From assembly GCA_016987375.1 (NCBI GenBank), contig PJRA01000263.1, forward strand, positions 2,132,800-2,196,799: a stretch of 64,000 nucleotides of DNA. The letters are read 5' to 3'. The DNA is from Brachionus koreanus (Eukaryota > Rotifera > Eurotatoria > Ploima > Brachionidae). Positions 47,932-64,000 of the stretch are shown piece by piece. How positions within the stretch are numbered: the first letter of the stretch is position 1; every line of letters starts with the position of its first letter. The notes beneath the pieces were generated by a model. That model saw only the letters and a program-made list of their open reading frames with translations, had not been told where the DNA came from and did no database searches. Made by a program: the position numbers and the translations under genes.

Positions 47932-50900
47932 TCACTCAATGTATAATAGATAATTTTTTATCCGTTTGGGCACTGGTAAATCTTCAATACTTTCAGTAAC
48001 CTGAATTAGACTGCTCTTGTTGTTCAAATCATTTGCCAACTTTTCGTTTTCCTTTAACCGATTGAGTATCATTCGTCTACAAATAGATCTTAACGATCGT
48101 GGACTTGCCACTAAGCGTTCCAAGTACAAATCCAGCGATTCAAGCGAATAGACTTTTTGAGTTTTGGGCAAATTTTTTTTGTGGTGAAAACTATGATGAT
48201 GCTGATGATTATGATGCGAACAAATTTGGGCTTCATTCACTAAATTTTTTGCCAAAATTATCTCATTTAATTTAGCATTTTCCATCGAGTCAAACATAAG
48301 TTTGACAAATCTTTTGTAATAATTCAAAAATAGCACCATGCTATCTACGACAATATTGTTTGATTTTACATTTGAGGTAACACTAACTCCATTTAAATTA
48401 TTAAGTGCAAGCAAAGAGACAAACGAGGGCGATGGAGTTAAAAGACAAATTGGATTGGAAAGATGATTTTTGCGAGCTACCAAATTGGGAGAAGCACAGC
48501 CTTCAGACATTCGTCTAGTTATTTCGATCTCTTTTTCGGAGATCAAAGGCGAAACATGGTGATTTAAAATGCGATCAGTGGCAGATGCATGACCTTGTTC
48601 GTTTATGGTCGCAAAAACTTTGTCTTTAAAGTAGTCATTGAAATAATTATGATGGTGATGGTGATGATGACTGTGATGATGCCTCTGCTCGTCATTTTTG
48701 TGATGAGGCCGCTGATGTCGACTCAAATTGACACTGGTCAATATTGGTGACGGTCTTTCAGTCAAAAACGGATCACATAGCTGAGCTAATATTGAATTGT
48801 TGACTTTTAAGCGATGACTGCTAGACGAGTTTAGATTAAATGGTTCCAAATTAGGATCAGCTCCATGTTGGATCAATGTTCGCATCAAATCGTACACTAG
48901 TTCCATTTGATAGCATGTCTTGCTCAAAAATACCAATTGAACACAGTGATTTAGTAAATTATTTGACTGTATGTACTCGGTGCCGGCTTGTACTTGACAA
49001 GTCGAATCGTTCGGATCGTACAACTCATTTTTGATCAATTCAATTAGTATATTTTTAATGAAATTATTTTTTTCAAATTGTTGACTTGAATTTAAAAAAT
49101 TTGGATACAATATCCAATTAGTAATTAGTCGTTTAACAACTTGGGCATTTATGAGCTTTGACCAATTTTTAAATGAAGATTGAAGTTTAACTCTTAATTT
49201 ATTATTTAGACACATTTGAAATTTTAGCAGTATTTTGAAAACTTCATTAGCCGAGCTAAAATCGTCTATTTGACAAACTAGCAAAAGCTCGAGATATTTT
49301 TCAATAGAGCAATCTCTTTGCGGTAATCTAAGCAAATGGTCTTGATTGTTCACAGCACTGACTGTGTTACTCAATGGACAATTTTTGCTCAAATTTAACC
49401 TAATCGAATTTAAATCAATTACATCATTTAAAATGTATTCTAAAAATTCGATGTCCAATATTTTATGAAGATTAAATTTAGTTATCTTTGGACTTGGTCT
49501 GTTGGTGTCGATATTGGATGGTGAACGATTGCGAAAGTTCTTGCGAATCGAATGCTTCAGCAAGTTATTGAGTAGTGTTTCGACACAATTGTGGTAGCCC
49601 TCGTTTTCAAGCTCTACATTGTTTATGTTGAGAAGAAGATCAGCGCCCGACTTAAGCAACAATCGCAAACATTCCTTGAACTCGGCCTTCCATTCGTTAC
49701 GATTTACTTTATCATTCTCTTTGAAGAACACAGTCTCGATCAGCTCGTCCCATTCGAACAACGATTGTAAGCAAAGCTTTCTCTCGTTGTTCAAAGTGTT
49801 CACATGGGTCTTGAGACCGCCTTTTTTGAGCATCAAAAAAAGTATTCTCGACAAACTCTTTGGATCGTTGTACTCGGATAGAACTTTTTTGCTTCGGGAA
49901 AATTTGCTAGTCACATTTTCGTTAAACAAACAGTGCAAAGCCGTGTTGCCAGTGATCGGCTCACGCTTAGTCAAATCAAAGCCACAATTTAGAAGAACTT
50001 TGATTATTTTAGATGAACGCGTATTTTCCAATATGTAAAACATGGTATTTACATTCTTGTTAAATACGCGTCTCTTTGAATTAGAGTCTAGTAAATTTGG
50101 CAAACTTTCACTATTCAAATTGGATAGCAAATAGACTAGGCAATTTTTGGACTGAAATTTAATGGCATAATAAATGAGCTCGTAGTCCTCATTGGGCTTG
50201 AAATAATTGAACAATAACTGATGATGTTTGTACAAACGCGAAAATATGTCCACGTCGTCCAAGCACAGCGAAGCCATGATCGGCGACAATGGTCTCAATT
50301 CAACTTCTCCAAGCTGATCCGGCTCTGAATCGACCTCGTCGCCTGTCTCACTATTGCACTCCGATTTGCTCAAATTGTACCATTTTTTCAGCATCAATTT
50401 GGATTTTTTGTTCATTTGTCTCAAATTGCTCAAGCTTAATTTGGAAATTAGATATTTATCGGCACCGTTGTTTAGTAACAAGTCGACTAGTTTAAGTCTC
50501 AATTCATTTAGCTTTTCATAAATGAAATTATTTTTAGTACTTAAGTTGCTGCGTGTCGAACATGTGGTCGATTTTGGATTTAGGCTCTTGCAATGTTCAT
50601 TTGAAGATACCAACGAATGTATCGAGGTTGATAAGGAATTTTTGGGTCTTGAATAATCAAAATAATTTTCGCTTGAGTTTAATTTGTAACATGCTGAATT
50701 GCAATCATAGTCATATTTGTCATAGTAGTTTAGCTCATCTTTTTCTTTATAGTCGTACAAATTGGACGAGTCGACTGATTCAGAGTCCGAACCATCGTCG
50801 CTTAACTCCTCGTCCGAGTTGTTCGATTCGGTATACGAAATAGGATTGAAATTTTCGGACGATTCGGACTCGGATTTGGTCATTTGGGCTTTGTTTACTT

Positions 50901-52197
50901 TAGCACTAGTTTTGAATAATTTTGATATGGAATCGGCTGATTTTGAATAGCAGCTTATTAGCGATGAATTAAATGAGTTAAATGAAAGACATGAAGAAGA
51001 CGAAAATGAACTGGATGAGTGGGTTTTGGTCGAACTGGAGCTGGACGACCAGAGCGAGTGCAGGTCCGAATATTCGTTGTTTATTGAATTGAGCGAGTTG
51101 GAGCGAGACAATTGATGCTTAGTGGACTTTTCAATAAATGTTTCAGTTTGAATGGTGTTTCGTCTGTGCGGCAAATAGTCGCTCACCAATGGTGGTGACA
51201 CTGCATGTTGAGCTCTTTTTTTATTCAAATTTGAAAAACTTAATAAATTAGTAGAATTATATACACAGCAAATTATTAAGAGTGGCGTGTCTATTGGAAT
51301 TTTGCTTAGATCACAAATGCTTTTCTCGTCTGTATGATTGGTAATTATGGCTAGATCAATGTTGGTAATGTAAGAACAGGGTGATGTCGACCTAGGCCGT
51401 GGACTTAGTCGAGTAGGTGAATTTTTTACAATTGTGTCCGCAGTTACTTCACTAGGCGTGTCTGATTCTATTTTAGTTTGATCCTGATTAGGCATGTCGC
51501 CATCACTTGAACTTACTTCAAAATCTATGAGTACATTGTTTGAACGAAAGCTTTTATTTTCGTGAAAATTTTTTAAATTTGGCCGTTGTAGTTTGGGCGT
51601 TTTTGTGTCAAAAATCAAGTCGTTTGAGCTAGCAGATACTTCTATGCAATATTTGGTCTTGTTAGTCAAAAGCAAACCACGATTCGGATCACACGAGTAG
51701 TTTTTGAGCAACAAAGAAAATAAGTTTAGTCGTTGACAAATCAAATAGTCATAGTCGTTTTCAATATTGGACATGTTTTTTTCCATGAAAATTTTGAAAT
51801 TTTCAATCAATACATTGTGTGCAAGTTTTAGAATTGAACTGGTCATGGTCTGAATTAGATTGTAGCCGTTTTGTTTGTTGGTTATCAACAAAAGATCCTT
51901 TGACTTGAACGAATCAATATTTTGAATTAGCAAATGCATCAGGGTGCTTATGTTTTTTGAGTCGAATTCGATCAATTTTTCTAACTCGGCTATAGTCAAC
52001 TTGTTGCTCATTGACAACAGATTCAACTGGGATCTATTCTGGTTCAAAAGTTTGACAAGTTCGCTCTTTGATACATAGTTGAACAACTGCTCCACTAGTT
52101 TTATGTCCGTATCGGTTAGGTCACGACCTAACAAATTATACAATAAGCTCGAGCTTAGGTCGATTACTGACAGAGCTGTGTGCCATATAAAATTCAT
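47932..52197 (-). CDS. Large ankyrin-repeat, SOCS-box protein (ASB-like), one exon
   Basis: A 1421-residue single-exon protein, several times longer than typical ASB proteins (300-600). Ankyrin-like units are scattered: LVDLLLNNGADKYLI near residue 576, KVLLNCGFDLTKREPITGNT then ALHCLF near 735, LRLLLKSGADLLLN near 845 and RTLIQHGADPNLEPF near 1105. The C-terminal 61 residues form a SOCS box: SPRSLRSICRRMILNRL fits the Elongin BC box (L-x3-C-x3-I), and EDLPVPKRIKNYLLY fits the Cul5 box (LPxP, then YLL). In known ASB proteins this recruits Elongin B/C and Cullin 5, so a ubiquitin-ligase substrate receptor is predicted. Ser-rich and acidic low-complexity stretches fill about residues 200-560, and a His tract sits near 1177. 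The target is unknown, and several ankyrin units are degenerate. Confidence 0.86.
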   Translation of the reverse strand: MNFIWHTALSVIDLSSSLLYNLLGRDLTDTDIKLVEQLFNYVSKSELVKLLNQNRSQLNLLSMSNKLTIAELEKLIEFDSKNISTLMHLLIQNIDSFKSKDLLLITNKQNGYNLIQTMTSSILKLAHNVLIENFKIFMEKNMSNIENDYDYLICQRLNLFSLLLKNYSCDPNRGLLLTNKTKYCIEVSASSNDLIFDTKTPKLQRPNLKNFHENKSFRSNNVLIDFEVSSSDGDMPNQDQTKIESDTPSEVTADTIVKNSPTRLSPRPRSTSPCSYITNIDLAIITNHTDEKSICDLSKIPIDTPLLIICCVYNSTNLLSFSNLNKKRAQHAVSPPLVSDYLPHRRNTIQTETFIEKSTKHQLSRSNSLNSINNEYSDLHSLWSSSSSSTKTHSSSSFSSSSCLSFNSFNSSLISCYSKSADSISKLFKTSAKVNKAQMTKSESESSENFNPISYTESNNSDEELSDDGSDSESVDSSNLYDYKEKDELNYYDKYDYDCNSACYKLNSSENYFDYSRPKNSLSTSIHSLVSSNEHCKSLNPKSTTCSTRSNLSTKNNFIYEKLNELRLKLVDLLLNNGADKYLISKLSLSNLRQMNKKSKLMLKKWYNLSKSECNSETGDEVDSEPDQLGEVELRPLSPIMASLCLDDVDIFSRLYKHHQLLFNYFKPNEDYELIYYAIKFQSKNCLVYLLSNLNSESLPNLLDSNSKRRVFNKNVNTMFYILENTRSSKIIKVLLNCGFDLTKREPITGNTALHCLFNENVTSKFSRSKKVLSEYNDPKSLSRILFLMLKKGGLKTHVNTLNNERKLCLQSLFEWDELIETVFFKENDKVNRNEWKAEFKECLRLLLKSGADLLLNINNVELENEGYHNCVETLLNNLLKHSIRKNFRNRSPSNIDTNRPSPKITKFNLHKILDIEFLEYILNDVIDLNSIRLNLSKNCPLSNTVSAVNNQDHLLRLPQRDCSIEKYLELLLVCQIDDFSSANEVFKILLKFQMCLNNKLRVKLQSSFKNWSKLINAQVVKRLITNWILYPNFLNSSQQFEKNNFIKNILIELIKNELYDPNDSTCQVQAGTEYIQSNNLLNHCVQLVFLSKTCYQMELVYDLMRTLIQHGADPNLEPFNLNSSSSHRLKVNNSILAQLCDPFLTERPSPILTSVNLSRHQRPHHKNDEQRHHHSHHHHHHHNYFNDYFKDKVFATINEQGHASATDRILNHHVSPLISEKEIEITRRMSEGCASPNLVARKNHLSNPICLLTPSPSFVSLLALNNLNGVSVTSNVKSNNIVVDSMVLFLNYYKRFVKLMFDSMENAKLNEIILAKNLVNEAQICSHHNHQHHHSFHHKKNLPKTQKVYSLESLDLYLERLVASPRSLRSICRRMILNRLKENEKLANDLNNKSSLIQVTESIEDLPVPKRIKNYLLYIE

Positions 52198-52977
52198 TTT
52201 TTGGATTAGCTTTTTATTATGCTTGCGATTAAAATTTTTCTATTTCTTCATTTATCTAAAAAAAAAAGTGATTTAAATTAATAATTATGCCCATGTAGTT
52301 AAAAGATTTCGTGTGTTTGTTTCTTCTTGTTGGTAAGATGGACCAATATTTCTAGCCGTGACACACCTAATAATTTGAATTGAAAAAAAATTATAAATTT
52401 TGACTAAAATTATCAAAATGATAAGGTGGTGAAAAAAAACGTGGCCGCAAAATAAAATTGCCTAGAAATGAAAAAATGTATTTATTTTTTTTTTTGATAA
52501 ATGAAACATTATTAACTGTAAACTTTGAATATAAACAAAGTAAAATATTCAATTAGACTTTGATCCAAAACAAAATTATGAACAAAAATGCAAATTTTTG
52601 TTCAAATACGCTTGAATTAAAAATTATTTTAAATTTTTGAGATTACCGAACAAAAGAGATGGATTGTTGTTGTTCCATTCCTAAATAATTTAATTTTTGT
52701 CTTTTAAATTATTTCATAATAAATAAAATTTAAGAAAAAATCTGATGAGATTAAATGGTGTTTTAAGGCGCATTTCAAACCAATATCAAGACACTAATAG
52801 CTCTAAATTTAGGTTGCTTAAACTAAAAACTCAATATTGCTTGAGCTATGTATTTAGAGGAGAGAATCACGAGTTTCGCTAGTGAGTGAGGATATTTTAT
52901 ATTTATAATATTAACCTATGAATTCAATTTCGTTTTAAAATCATATGTTTTTTCTCTAACTTAAAAATGCATTTAAA

Positions 52978-53063
52978 TCAAATTAAACGCTATCGGATTG
53001 TTTAAGATAGTACTTTTGCGATTAATTCCTTTTTGAATGTTTAGCGATAGCGTGTCTAATTTG
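52978..53063. repeat. Small imperfect hairpin
   Basis: TCAAATTAAACGCTATCG pairs with 53044-53063 (CGATAGCGTGTCTAATTTGA) apart from a small asymmetric internal loop; the terminal loop is about 48 nt. It lies about 0.8 kb upstream of the ankyrin/SOCS start. It could be a miRNA-like fold or chance. Confidence 0.45.
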
Positions 53064-53231
53064 ATAAGATAAAAATCAACTAGTCTATTCATGTTCATGA
53101 AAATTCAAGCCACTTTAAATAAATAAATAAAGTGTTATGAATAATCATGTGCTGTTTGTTATCTTTTGTTTATTAATATAAGCACACAAATCAAAAAATA
53201 TGATGCAATTTTTTCATTTTATTACTCAATC

Positions 53232-53384
53232 ACCTGGTTTCACAAATTCTGCTTTCTAGGCCGAATCTTGTAGAGAAACCATGTCTGGAATATAAAACCT
53301 TTCAAAAGGTGTCAAAACATCAAGCTTTTATCGAAATTAAAATACCTGGTGACATTTTATCAAGTGACCGAACAGTAATACAAT
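53232..53384 (-). other. Exon-like fragments, unassigned
   Basis: On the minus strand, after an acceptor-like TTTTTATAG, the frame reads DCITVRSLDKMSPG. A 47-nt GT-AG stretch of normal intron size follows, then FIFQTWFLYKIRPRKQNL and a stop. This looks like the end of a spliced gene, but no upstream exons could be found in the 2.6 kb before coronin. It may be a gene remnant or a chance frame. Confidence 0.3.
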
Positions 53385-54884
53385 CTATAAAAACAAAAAT
53401 AATCACTTAAAAAAACTTGCTGTTTTTAAATTTAAAGCTCATAAAAATTCATGACCTTTTTAGAAATGAACTTAATTCTTTAACCTATATTTTTCTTAGA
53501 CTAGAAAGGTTTAGACTAGAAACAGCTTGTTATGTCCTAGTTTATATGTGAATTAAATTAAGTTTAGAAAAAAAATTACAGATATAATAGTTAAATAATA
53601 TATAATAAATGATTATTAAAAACAAATGAATAGTTATATGATTATAGAATTATTAATTGAAAATGGAAGATACCGCAGGAAAAATAAATTTGCAAAGTTA
53701 AAAATTTATATATTTTTTTGGCGGTTTTTGAAAATCGATGTCAAATATATATTAATATACGAGTGAAAAAATTTATTAATTGCAAAATTGAGTTATATTT
53801 TTAGATAGCAATGAAAACTGTCTAAAGGCTTAGAGAAAAAACTAAAAATAGAAGCTATTTTGTTCGTATATGCGATATTAAAATTTGGGTGATTTCTCAA
53901 TTTGGTTCTCTTCTCTAATGCTCTAATTTAACAATCATTTAAATACTATTTTTTTTTCGAATGTCGATGAAAATTTACTATTTCTGTAAATTAAAATAGA
54001 ACTTTGGTAACTAAATTTTTAATTTGTAGAAATCACTCGCTCAGCTTATGCTTTAATTAATGATACGATTCTCGAGATACTCAAATGCATAAATTATTAT
54101 AGTTTTAAAATATTTAATTTAAGCCCTGCTAAAAAATAAAAAAAAAACTAAAGCGAATATTTGTAAGTCAATGAGATATCTATTAACCATTTCAATTTAT
54201 GTATTTTTTTATCTCTCTTTAAGAGAGCTTGCGTTCACCAAGTGATCAAATAAATGATCGACGCCTGATCTAAAGAAAGCTTCTGTTGCAAATCATGAGT
54301 TTTTTTTACACGATATTCAATTAAAAAAGTAAATTTTTTTTTCTAAATTTCAATAATTTTGTAAAAAATCTTCAAGTTAAAACCACTAAGTGTAAAATTT
54401 AAAAAAATCAATTTCTTTTACGGACAAGATAATTCTTTGAAAATATTTAAAGAATTTTTTAACAACAAAAAAATTAAAACAACTTATAAAAAAAATTAAT
54501 AAAAATTTTAGATGTTTCAAGTTTTTAACACTTGTTTTTGTACACCACACAAGTCCACTGGCTTGGTGCCTCAAAAAAAATAATTTTATAGACTTACAAT
54601 GAAAAATCAAAATTAAAATTTTTGACATTTATTTGCTTTCAAGTTCATATATTTTCATCTTTAGTTTGTCGGCTTTTTGTGCGGAGTTGAAAAGAATTTA
54701 CGATAATCAAAAAAATCATTTGTACTTAGATTAAGTGTTATTAAAATTTCTTAATTTTCACATTACAGAATAGCAATTAGTCAATACTTTAGAAATAAAA
54801 TCAAAAGTTTAAAAGCATAATAATCAAAAATAAATTTTATTTAAATTGTCATATTGATTTTGAATATTGGTTTACTTTTTTTAA

Positions 54885-55076
54885 CACTCAAAAACCGGAT
54901 GACTTTTTTGACCCTTTTATTTAAATCATTTTATTTACTCTTTTTCAATGAAAATAAAATTATTTTATAGAAAAAATTAAATAATTTTATGATATTTTNT
55001 TATTAAATTTATTGAATAAAAAACACATAAAGGAAGTTACAAAAGGGGTTCAAAAGACCCCTTCGGTTTTTGAGTG
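54885..55076. mobile_element. piggyBac-type MITE flanked by TTAA
   Basis: A 192-bp unit bounded by TTAA on both sides (54881-54884, 55077-55080), the piggyBac target duplication. The first 13 nt, CACTCAAAAACCG, are perfectly repeated inverted at the right end, and weaker pairing continues inward for about 20 nt (CCTTTT and its complement). No coding capacity. A single undetermined base (N) at 54999 lies near its centre, possibly an assembly ambiguity in the fold-back. Confidence 0.75.
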
Positions 55077-55080
55077 TTAA

Positions 55081-55892
55081 GCTTCTAAAGGAAATTAATA
55101 GACCATATCTCAAAAATTCATAAATATCTTTAAAAAGGATTAATTTTAAATATTTCGTATATTATTATCTTATTTAAAAAAGAATAAGCTTATTTTGTGA
55201 AAATAAATGAACATTTTAATTTTTCTTTTTGCAATCTTTCTTTTTCAATTTAAATCAAAATTGACACTTAAAATTATATGGTCATTATTGAAAATTTTTT
55301 CTTAATTAATATAAGATATTACCTATTATCATTTTTTTCTAGATATTTTCAGTTTAAATCACAAAAAATTGTAATTCACTAAAAAAACTTGATATAGATT
55401 ATTTCAGTTATTTGAATGCTGAACCTGAGTATTTAAATTCTTTTCTAATTTAATAGAAAAGTTATTTTCTCAGTAATTTGAAATTTATATTTAAAATAAA
55501 AATTTGAAAAAATTAATCTCAAAATTCTAGAAAATACTATAAAATGATAAATTTAATTTATTACCCAAAAACTTTAGGTGTTTGAATATAGTTTATTAGT
55601 ATTAAAATTTGAGAAAAAAAATAATTTTACCCTGAAGTAATTTTGGAGTAAAATTATTTTTGGTTACATAAAGATAGAGAACCAAGATTCATTAAGAAAG
55701 CAAAATGTGAGATTCACGCTCCTTCGAAAGAATAATAAATGCTATCTTAAAACAGTATGTTTAAATTTTTTAATAATTTGTGCATAAATAAAAATGATGA
55801 ATATGCTTAAATCAATTCAAAATTTAGATAAAAAATAATTTTTAAAAATTTGTTTTCAAATAAAATATTGACTTATTTTTCTTATTTAAAAT
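55081..55892. other. Intergenic, no gene seen
   Basis: About 0.8 kb between the MITE and the coronin 3' end. AT-rich; nothing recognised. Confidence 0.45.
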
Positions 55893-55898
55893 TTTATT
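55893..55898 (-). terminator. Candidate polyadenylation signal after the distal coronin exon
   Basis: Minus-strand AATAAA about 84 nt beyond the stop codon of the distal alternative coronin exon, consistent with a transcript ending there. Confidence 0.4.
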
Positions 55899-55981
55899 TC
55901 TAGAAAATAGCTAAATGTAAAAAATAAATATTTTAAAATCTACTATCCCATTAAAATCAAAAAGAAATTTTTAAATTAAAT

Positions 55982-61975
<5,994 letters not shown>

Positions 61976-61981
61976 TTTATT
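61976..61981 (-). terminator. Candidate polyadenylation signal of the LamG-like gene
   Basis: Minus-strand AATAAA about 70 nt past the stop codon of the LamG-like gene; position is plausible, motif is weak evidence here. Confidence 0.4.
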
Positions 61982-62050
61982 ATTTAAAAATAAATCAAAA
62001 CGCTTTTAAATTTAAAATAAATTATCAAGGCATATTTTTGCAAAAAAGGC

Positions 62051-62974
62051 TTAATTTAAATCATCAATTATTTCTTCTAAACTAAGAGCTCTGTTGAAAA
62101 TTTTAAAATCATCAATGTCTGCTTCAGCATTCGGATTACCCATGTTGCTTTTGCCAATAAAATTTAGATTTCTTTTAATTCCACTTGGAATATTCGACAA
62201 ATGATTGTTTTGAAAGACACCATTAAAATAAAGTGATAGAGAATTATCTTTAAGGACAGCAGCTATGTGAAACCACTGGTTTAGTGCTACAGGTTTGATG
62301 AAAGTTGAATAGGTGAATAAATCATTCGAAGAAATTACATCAACACCAGGCTTTCCTGTACCAGCTTCAGAAAAAAATATCAAAACACTACTTCCGGTTA
62401 TTCCAAAATCAAACAATCTTGAAAAACTGACCAGTTTATTTACTTTTGCCCATGCCATTACGGTAAAATCTCCACTAAAATAAATTCCCTCAGGAACATT
62501 GTAATATCCATTTTTTAGACTAATAGCTGAGTCTAAATTACCATGTCTATCAACTGTTGGAAAGGCATTTACAGGTGAATATAAATCTTTTCTTTCAATC
62601 ACATCATTTACTTGTGAGTTATACAAAGGCCAGTAATTTATTAGACCATCTATATTTGTGCATTTATTTTTGCAATAGGCTGAATTTTTTGACTCAACCA
62701 ACATACCGTAAGCATATCGTTTTAGAAGTCGACATTTATTTTCGCTTATTGATACAAATGCACAATATGAAATTTTATTACATTTAGAAAAACATAAAAT
62801 TAGGCTCAAATTTTCATAAACTTTAATTAAATTTGTATCTTGAAAATTGGGAAAGTCTAAATTTTGAGCTTTTATGTAAACTTTATTGATTAGTTTTGAT
62901 TGACTGTTTCTAAATAGAATACTCGATTCCATAAAGAAAAAAAGACAGCATAATTCTAAGTTTTTTGAAAACAT
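62051..62974 (-). CDS. Predicted secreted PAN/LamG-like protein, one exon
   Basis: A 307-residue protein in one exon. The N-terminus (LELCCLFFFMESSILF) looks like a signal peptide. A Cys-rich module around residues 55-105 (ENLSLILCFSKCNKISYCAF, then SENKCRLLK and YCKNKCT) resembles a PAN/apple domain. The rest is a concanavalin-type LamG-like (LamG_3) jelly roll: NYWPLYNSQVNDV, FTVMAWAKVN, NQWFHIAAVLKDNSLSLYFN, IGKSNMGNPNAEADIDDFKI then FNRALSLEEI. The last motif is diagnostic for this fold, which usually binds glycans or proteins outside the cell. A second in-frame Met (15) could be the true start. Specific ligand and role unknown. Confidence 0.83.
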   Translation of the reverse strand: MFSKNLELCCLFFFMESSILFRNSQSKLINKVYIKAQNLDFPNFQDTNLIKVYENLSLILCFSKCNKISYCAFVSISENKCRLLKRYAYGMLVESKNSAYCKNKCTNIDGLINYWPLYNSQVNDVIERKDLYSPVNAFPTVDRHGNLDSAISLKNGYYNVPEGIYFSGDFTVMAWAKVNKLVSFSRLFDFGITGSSVLIFFSEAGTGKPGVDVISSNDLFTYSTFIKPVALNQWFHIAAVLKDNSLSLYFNGVFQNNHLSNIPSGIKRNLNFIGKSNMGNPNAEADIDDFKIFNRALSLEEIIDDLN

Positions 62975-64000
62975 TTATTTTTTTTTCAAAATTTTGTGGT
63001 GAGTAGTTTTCTTTTATATTTATAAAATTGTTTCTTATTTGCTTTTTACTGGTTACTATACTAACAAGATCTATGTTCTACATTGAGACAATTTAGAAAT
63101 TGCATGATTTATTGAAATAAGCTCGATTTTCTAAATTATTAGATTTTAATTGCGTCACTGAAAGAATTATTGATTGATCGAAAGCTAATTATATTGAAGT
63201 TGATTTCATCTTTTTTTAAATTTTGTAAAATTAACTCTTCCTTGAAATTAAACTGAGAAAGATACAGATAAGAATTTGGCAATTTGTCCAAATAAAAATA
63301 GAAAGAGGATATGGAAAATTAAATAAAAAAAAAAGACTTAGAAAATTTAAAATGTGTTAAGCTAAATTTAGTGGTTAGCTTTCTTTTGACAAAATAGGGG
63401 TAGGGATCAGTTTAATTAAGAGAAAATTCTTCAATTAGAATACATGTTACAGTACAGTGCTTTTCTACAAAACACCCAGAATTGGCTAAATTTTCGTTTT
63501 GTTGAAGTGATTTAATACGTTCTAACAAACTAATTATTCAGTGAATAATGGCTTAAAACTGATCGTTACTTAATCAAAGAACGATCGGAATAAAAAGTCG
63601 CATTAGTTTTAAATATTTATTAACTAAAATAAATTTTCAATAAATATAATTTTGTCAAAAATTTTTTGATTTTGAGTCTAAAAAAAAGTGTAATTTTTGT
63701 AAAATTATTTTAAATAAAAAGAAATGTTGAGATTTTTTTAATTTATTTAATATAAAATGAATACAAATTTTTGATATTTTAAGTACCATTTTTTTTCTCA
63801 ATTATATTATCAAACTATATACGTAACTGATACGTAACTTATGGAAAAGAGTAAAACTCATTTTGCAACCTCATGCAAATTATGTCGTAATATGGTTCAT
63901 AAATTATATTAAATTTGTGTGATTTGATTTGAGTTTAAGGCCCAGCAAAAAAATTTATTGCTCACCATGTTCACTCATCTTAGATGATGAAAAGTATTTT
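62975..64000. other. Right end of window, no gene seen
   Basis: About 1 kb upstream of the LamG-like gene, AT-rich, with no recognised coding or repeat feature. Confidence 0.45.

Larger units (their letters stand above)
52198..54880. other. Intergenic, mostly featureless
   Basis: About 2.7 kb upstream of the ankyrin/SOCS gene. It includes a small hairpin (52978-53063) and an exon-like minus-strand stretch (53232-53384). No complete gene was recognised. Confidence 0.45.

Noticed and set aside
48640..48700. Trinucleotide-like repeat (His codons) as a microsatellite
   Set aside because: It lies in frame inside the ankyrin/SOCS coding sequence and encodes a His tract.
49619..50038. 139-codon open frame antisense to the ankyrin/SOCS gene
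   Set aside because: Shadow of the real coding strand; no motif of its own.

Overview
The window is animal nuclear DNA: very AT-rich, with many introns of about 45-75 nt, GT-AG splice sites and clearly metazoan proteins (an axonemal dynein heavy chain, BBS2, a class I coronin, a peptide-receptor-like GPCR, an ankyrin/SOCS-box protein). Composition, short introns and motile-cilium genes would fit a small spiralian such as a monogonont rotifer. That placement is inference from style, not from a diagnostic sequence.

Layout. 46-1502 (-): 5' half of BBS2, running off the left edge. 1871-4287 (+): an INPP5K-like inositol polyphosphate 5-phosphatase, head to head with BBS2. 5674-8097 (+): a ZDHHC9/14/18-type palmitoyltransferase with what looks like a U12-type AT-AC intron. 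8098-15580: gene-poor and transposon-worn, including a decayed LINE reverse transcriptase. 15581-16696 (+): an intronless rhodopsin-family GPCR. 17390-45493 (-): complete DNAH1 (27 coding exons plus one alternative, 4202 codons). Its 7.3-kb intron holds a whole opposite-strand gene (36556-39168; RRM-like repeats plus a ubiquitin-like end) and a transposon. 45494-47931: two adjacent RNA-hairpin candidates. 47932-52197 (-): a 1421-residue ankyrin/SOCS-box protein in one exon. 55982-58963 (-): coronin with two alternative last exons. 62051-62974 (-): a secreted PAN/LamG-like protein.

The best discoveries are structural. (1) DNAH1 carries two tandem 106-nt versions of the exon encoding the AAA1 Walker B region. 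Splicing in both, or neither, shifts the frame to a stop, so they must be mutually exclusive. (2) The ZDHHC gene has an AT-AC intron with near-consensus U12 donor and branch site. (3) Coronin has two last exons, each supplying a different coiled coil with the R-I-x-x-L-E trimerisation motif. (4) Several DNA transposons are recognisable by terminal inverted repeats and intact target-site duplications: two Mutator-like (9-bp duplications) and one piggyBac-like (TTAA). (5) A 40-bp hairpin next to a second imperfect hairpin may be a small-RNA locus.

The genes do not form an operon or a single pathway. BBS2 and DNAH1 are both cilium genes, and INPP5K and the palmitoyltransferase act at membranes. 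All exon limits were read by eye and checked by reading frame and by recalled family sequences; no alignment or RNA data were available.
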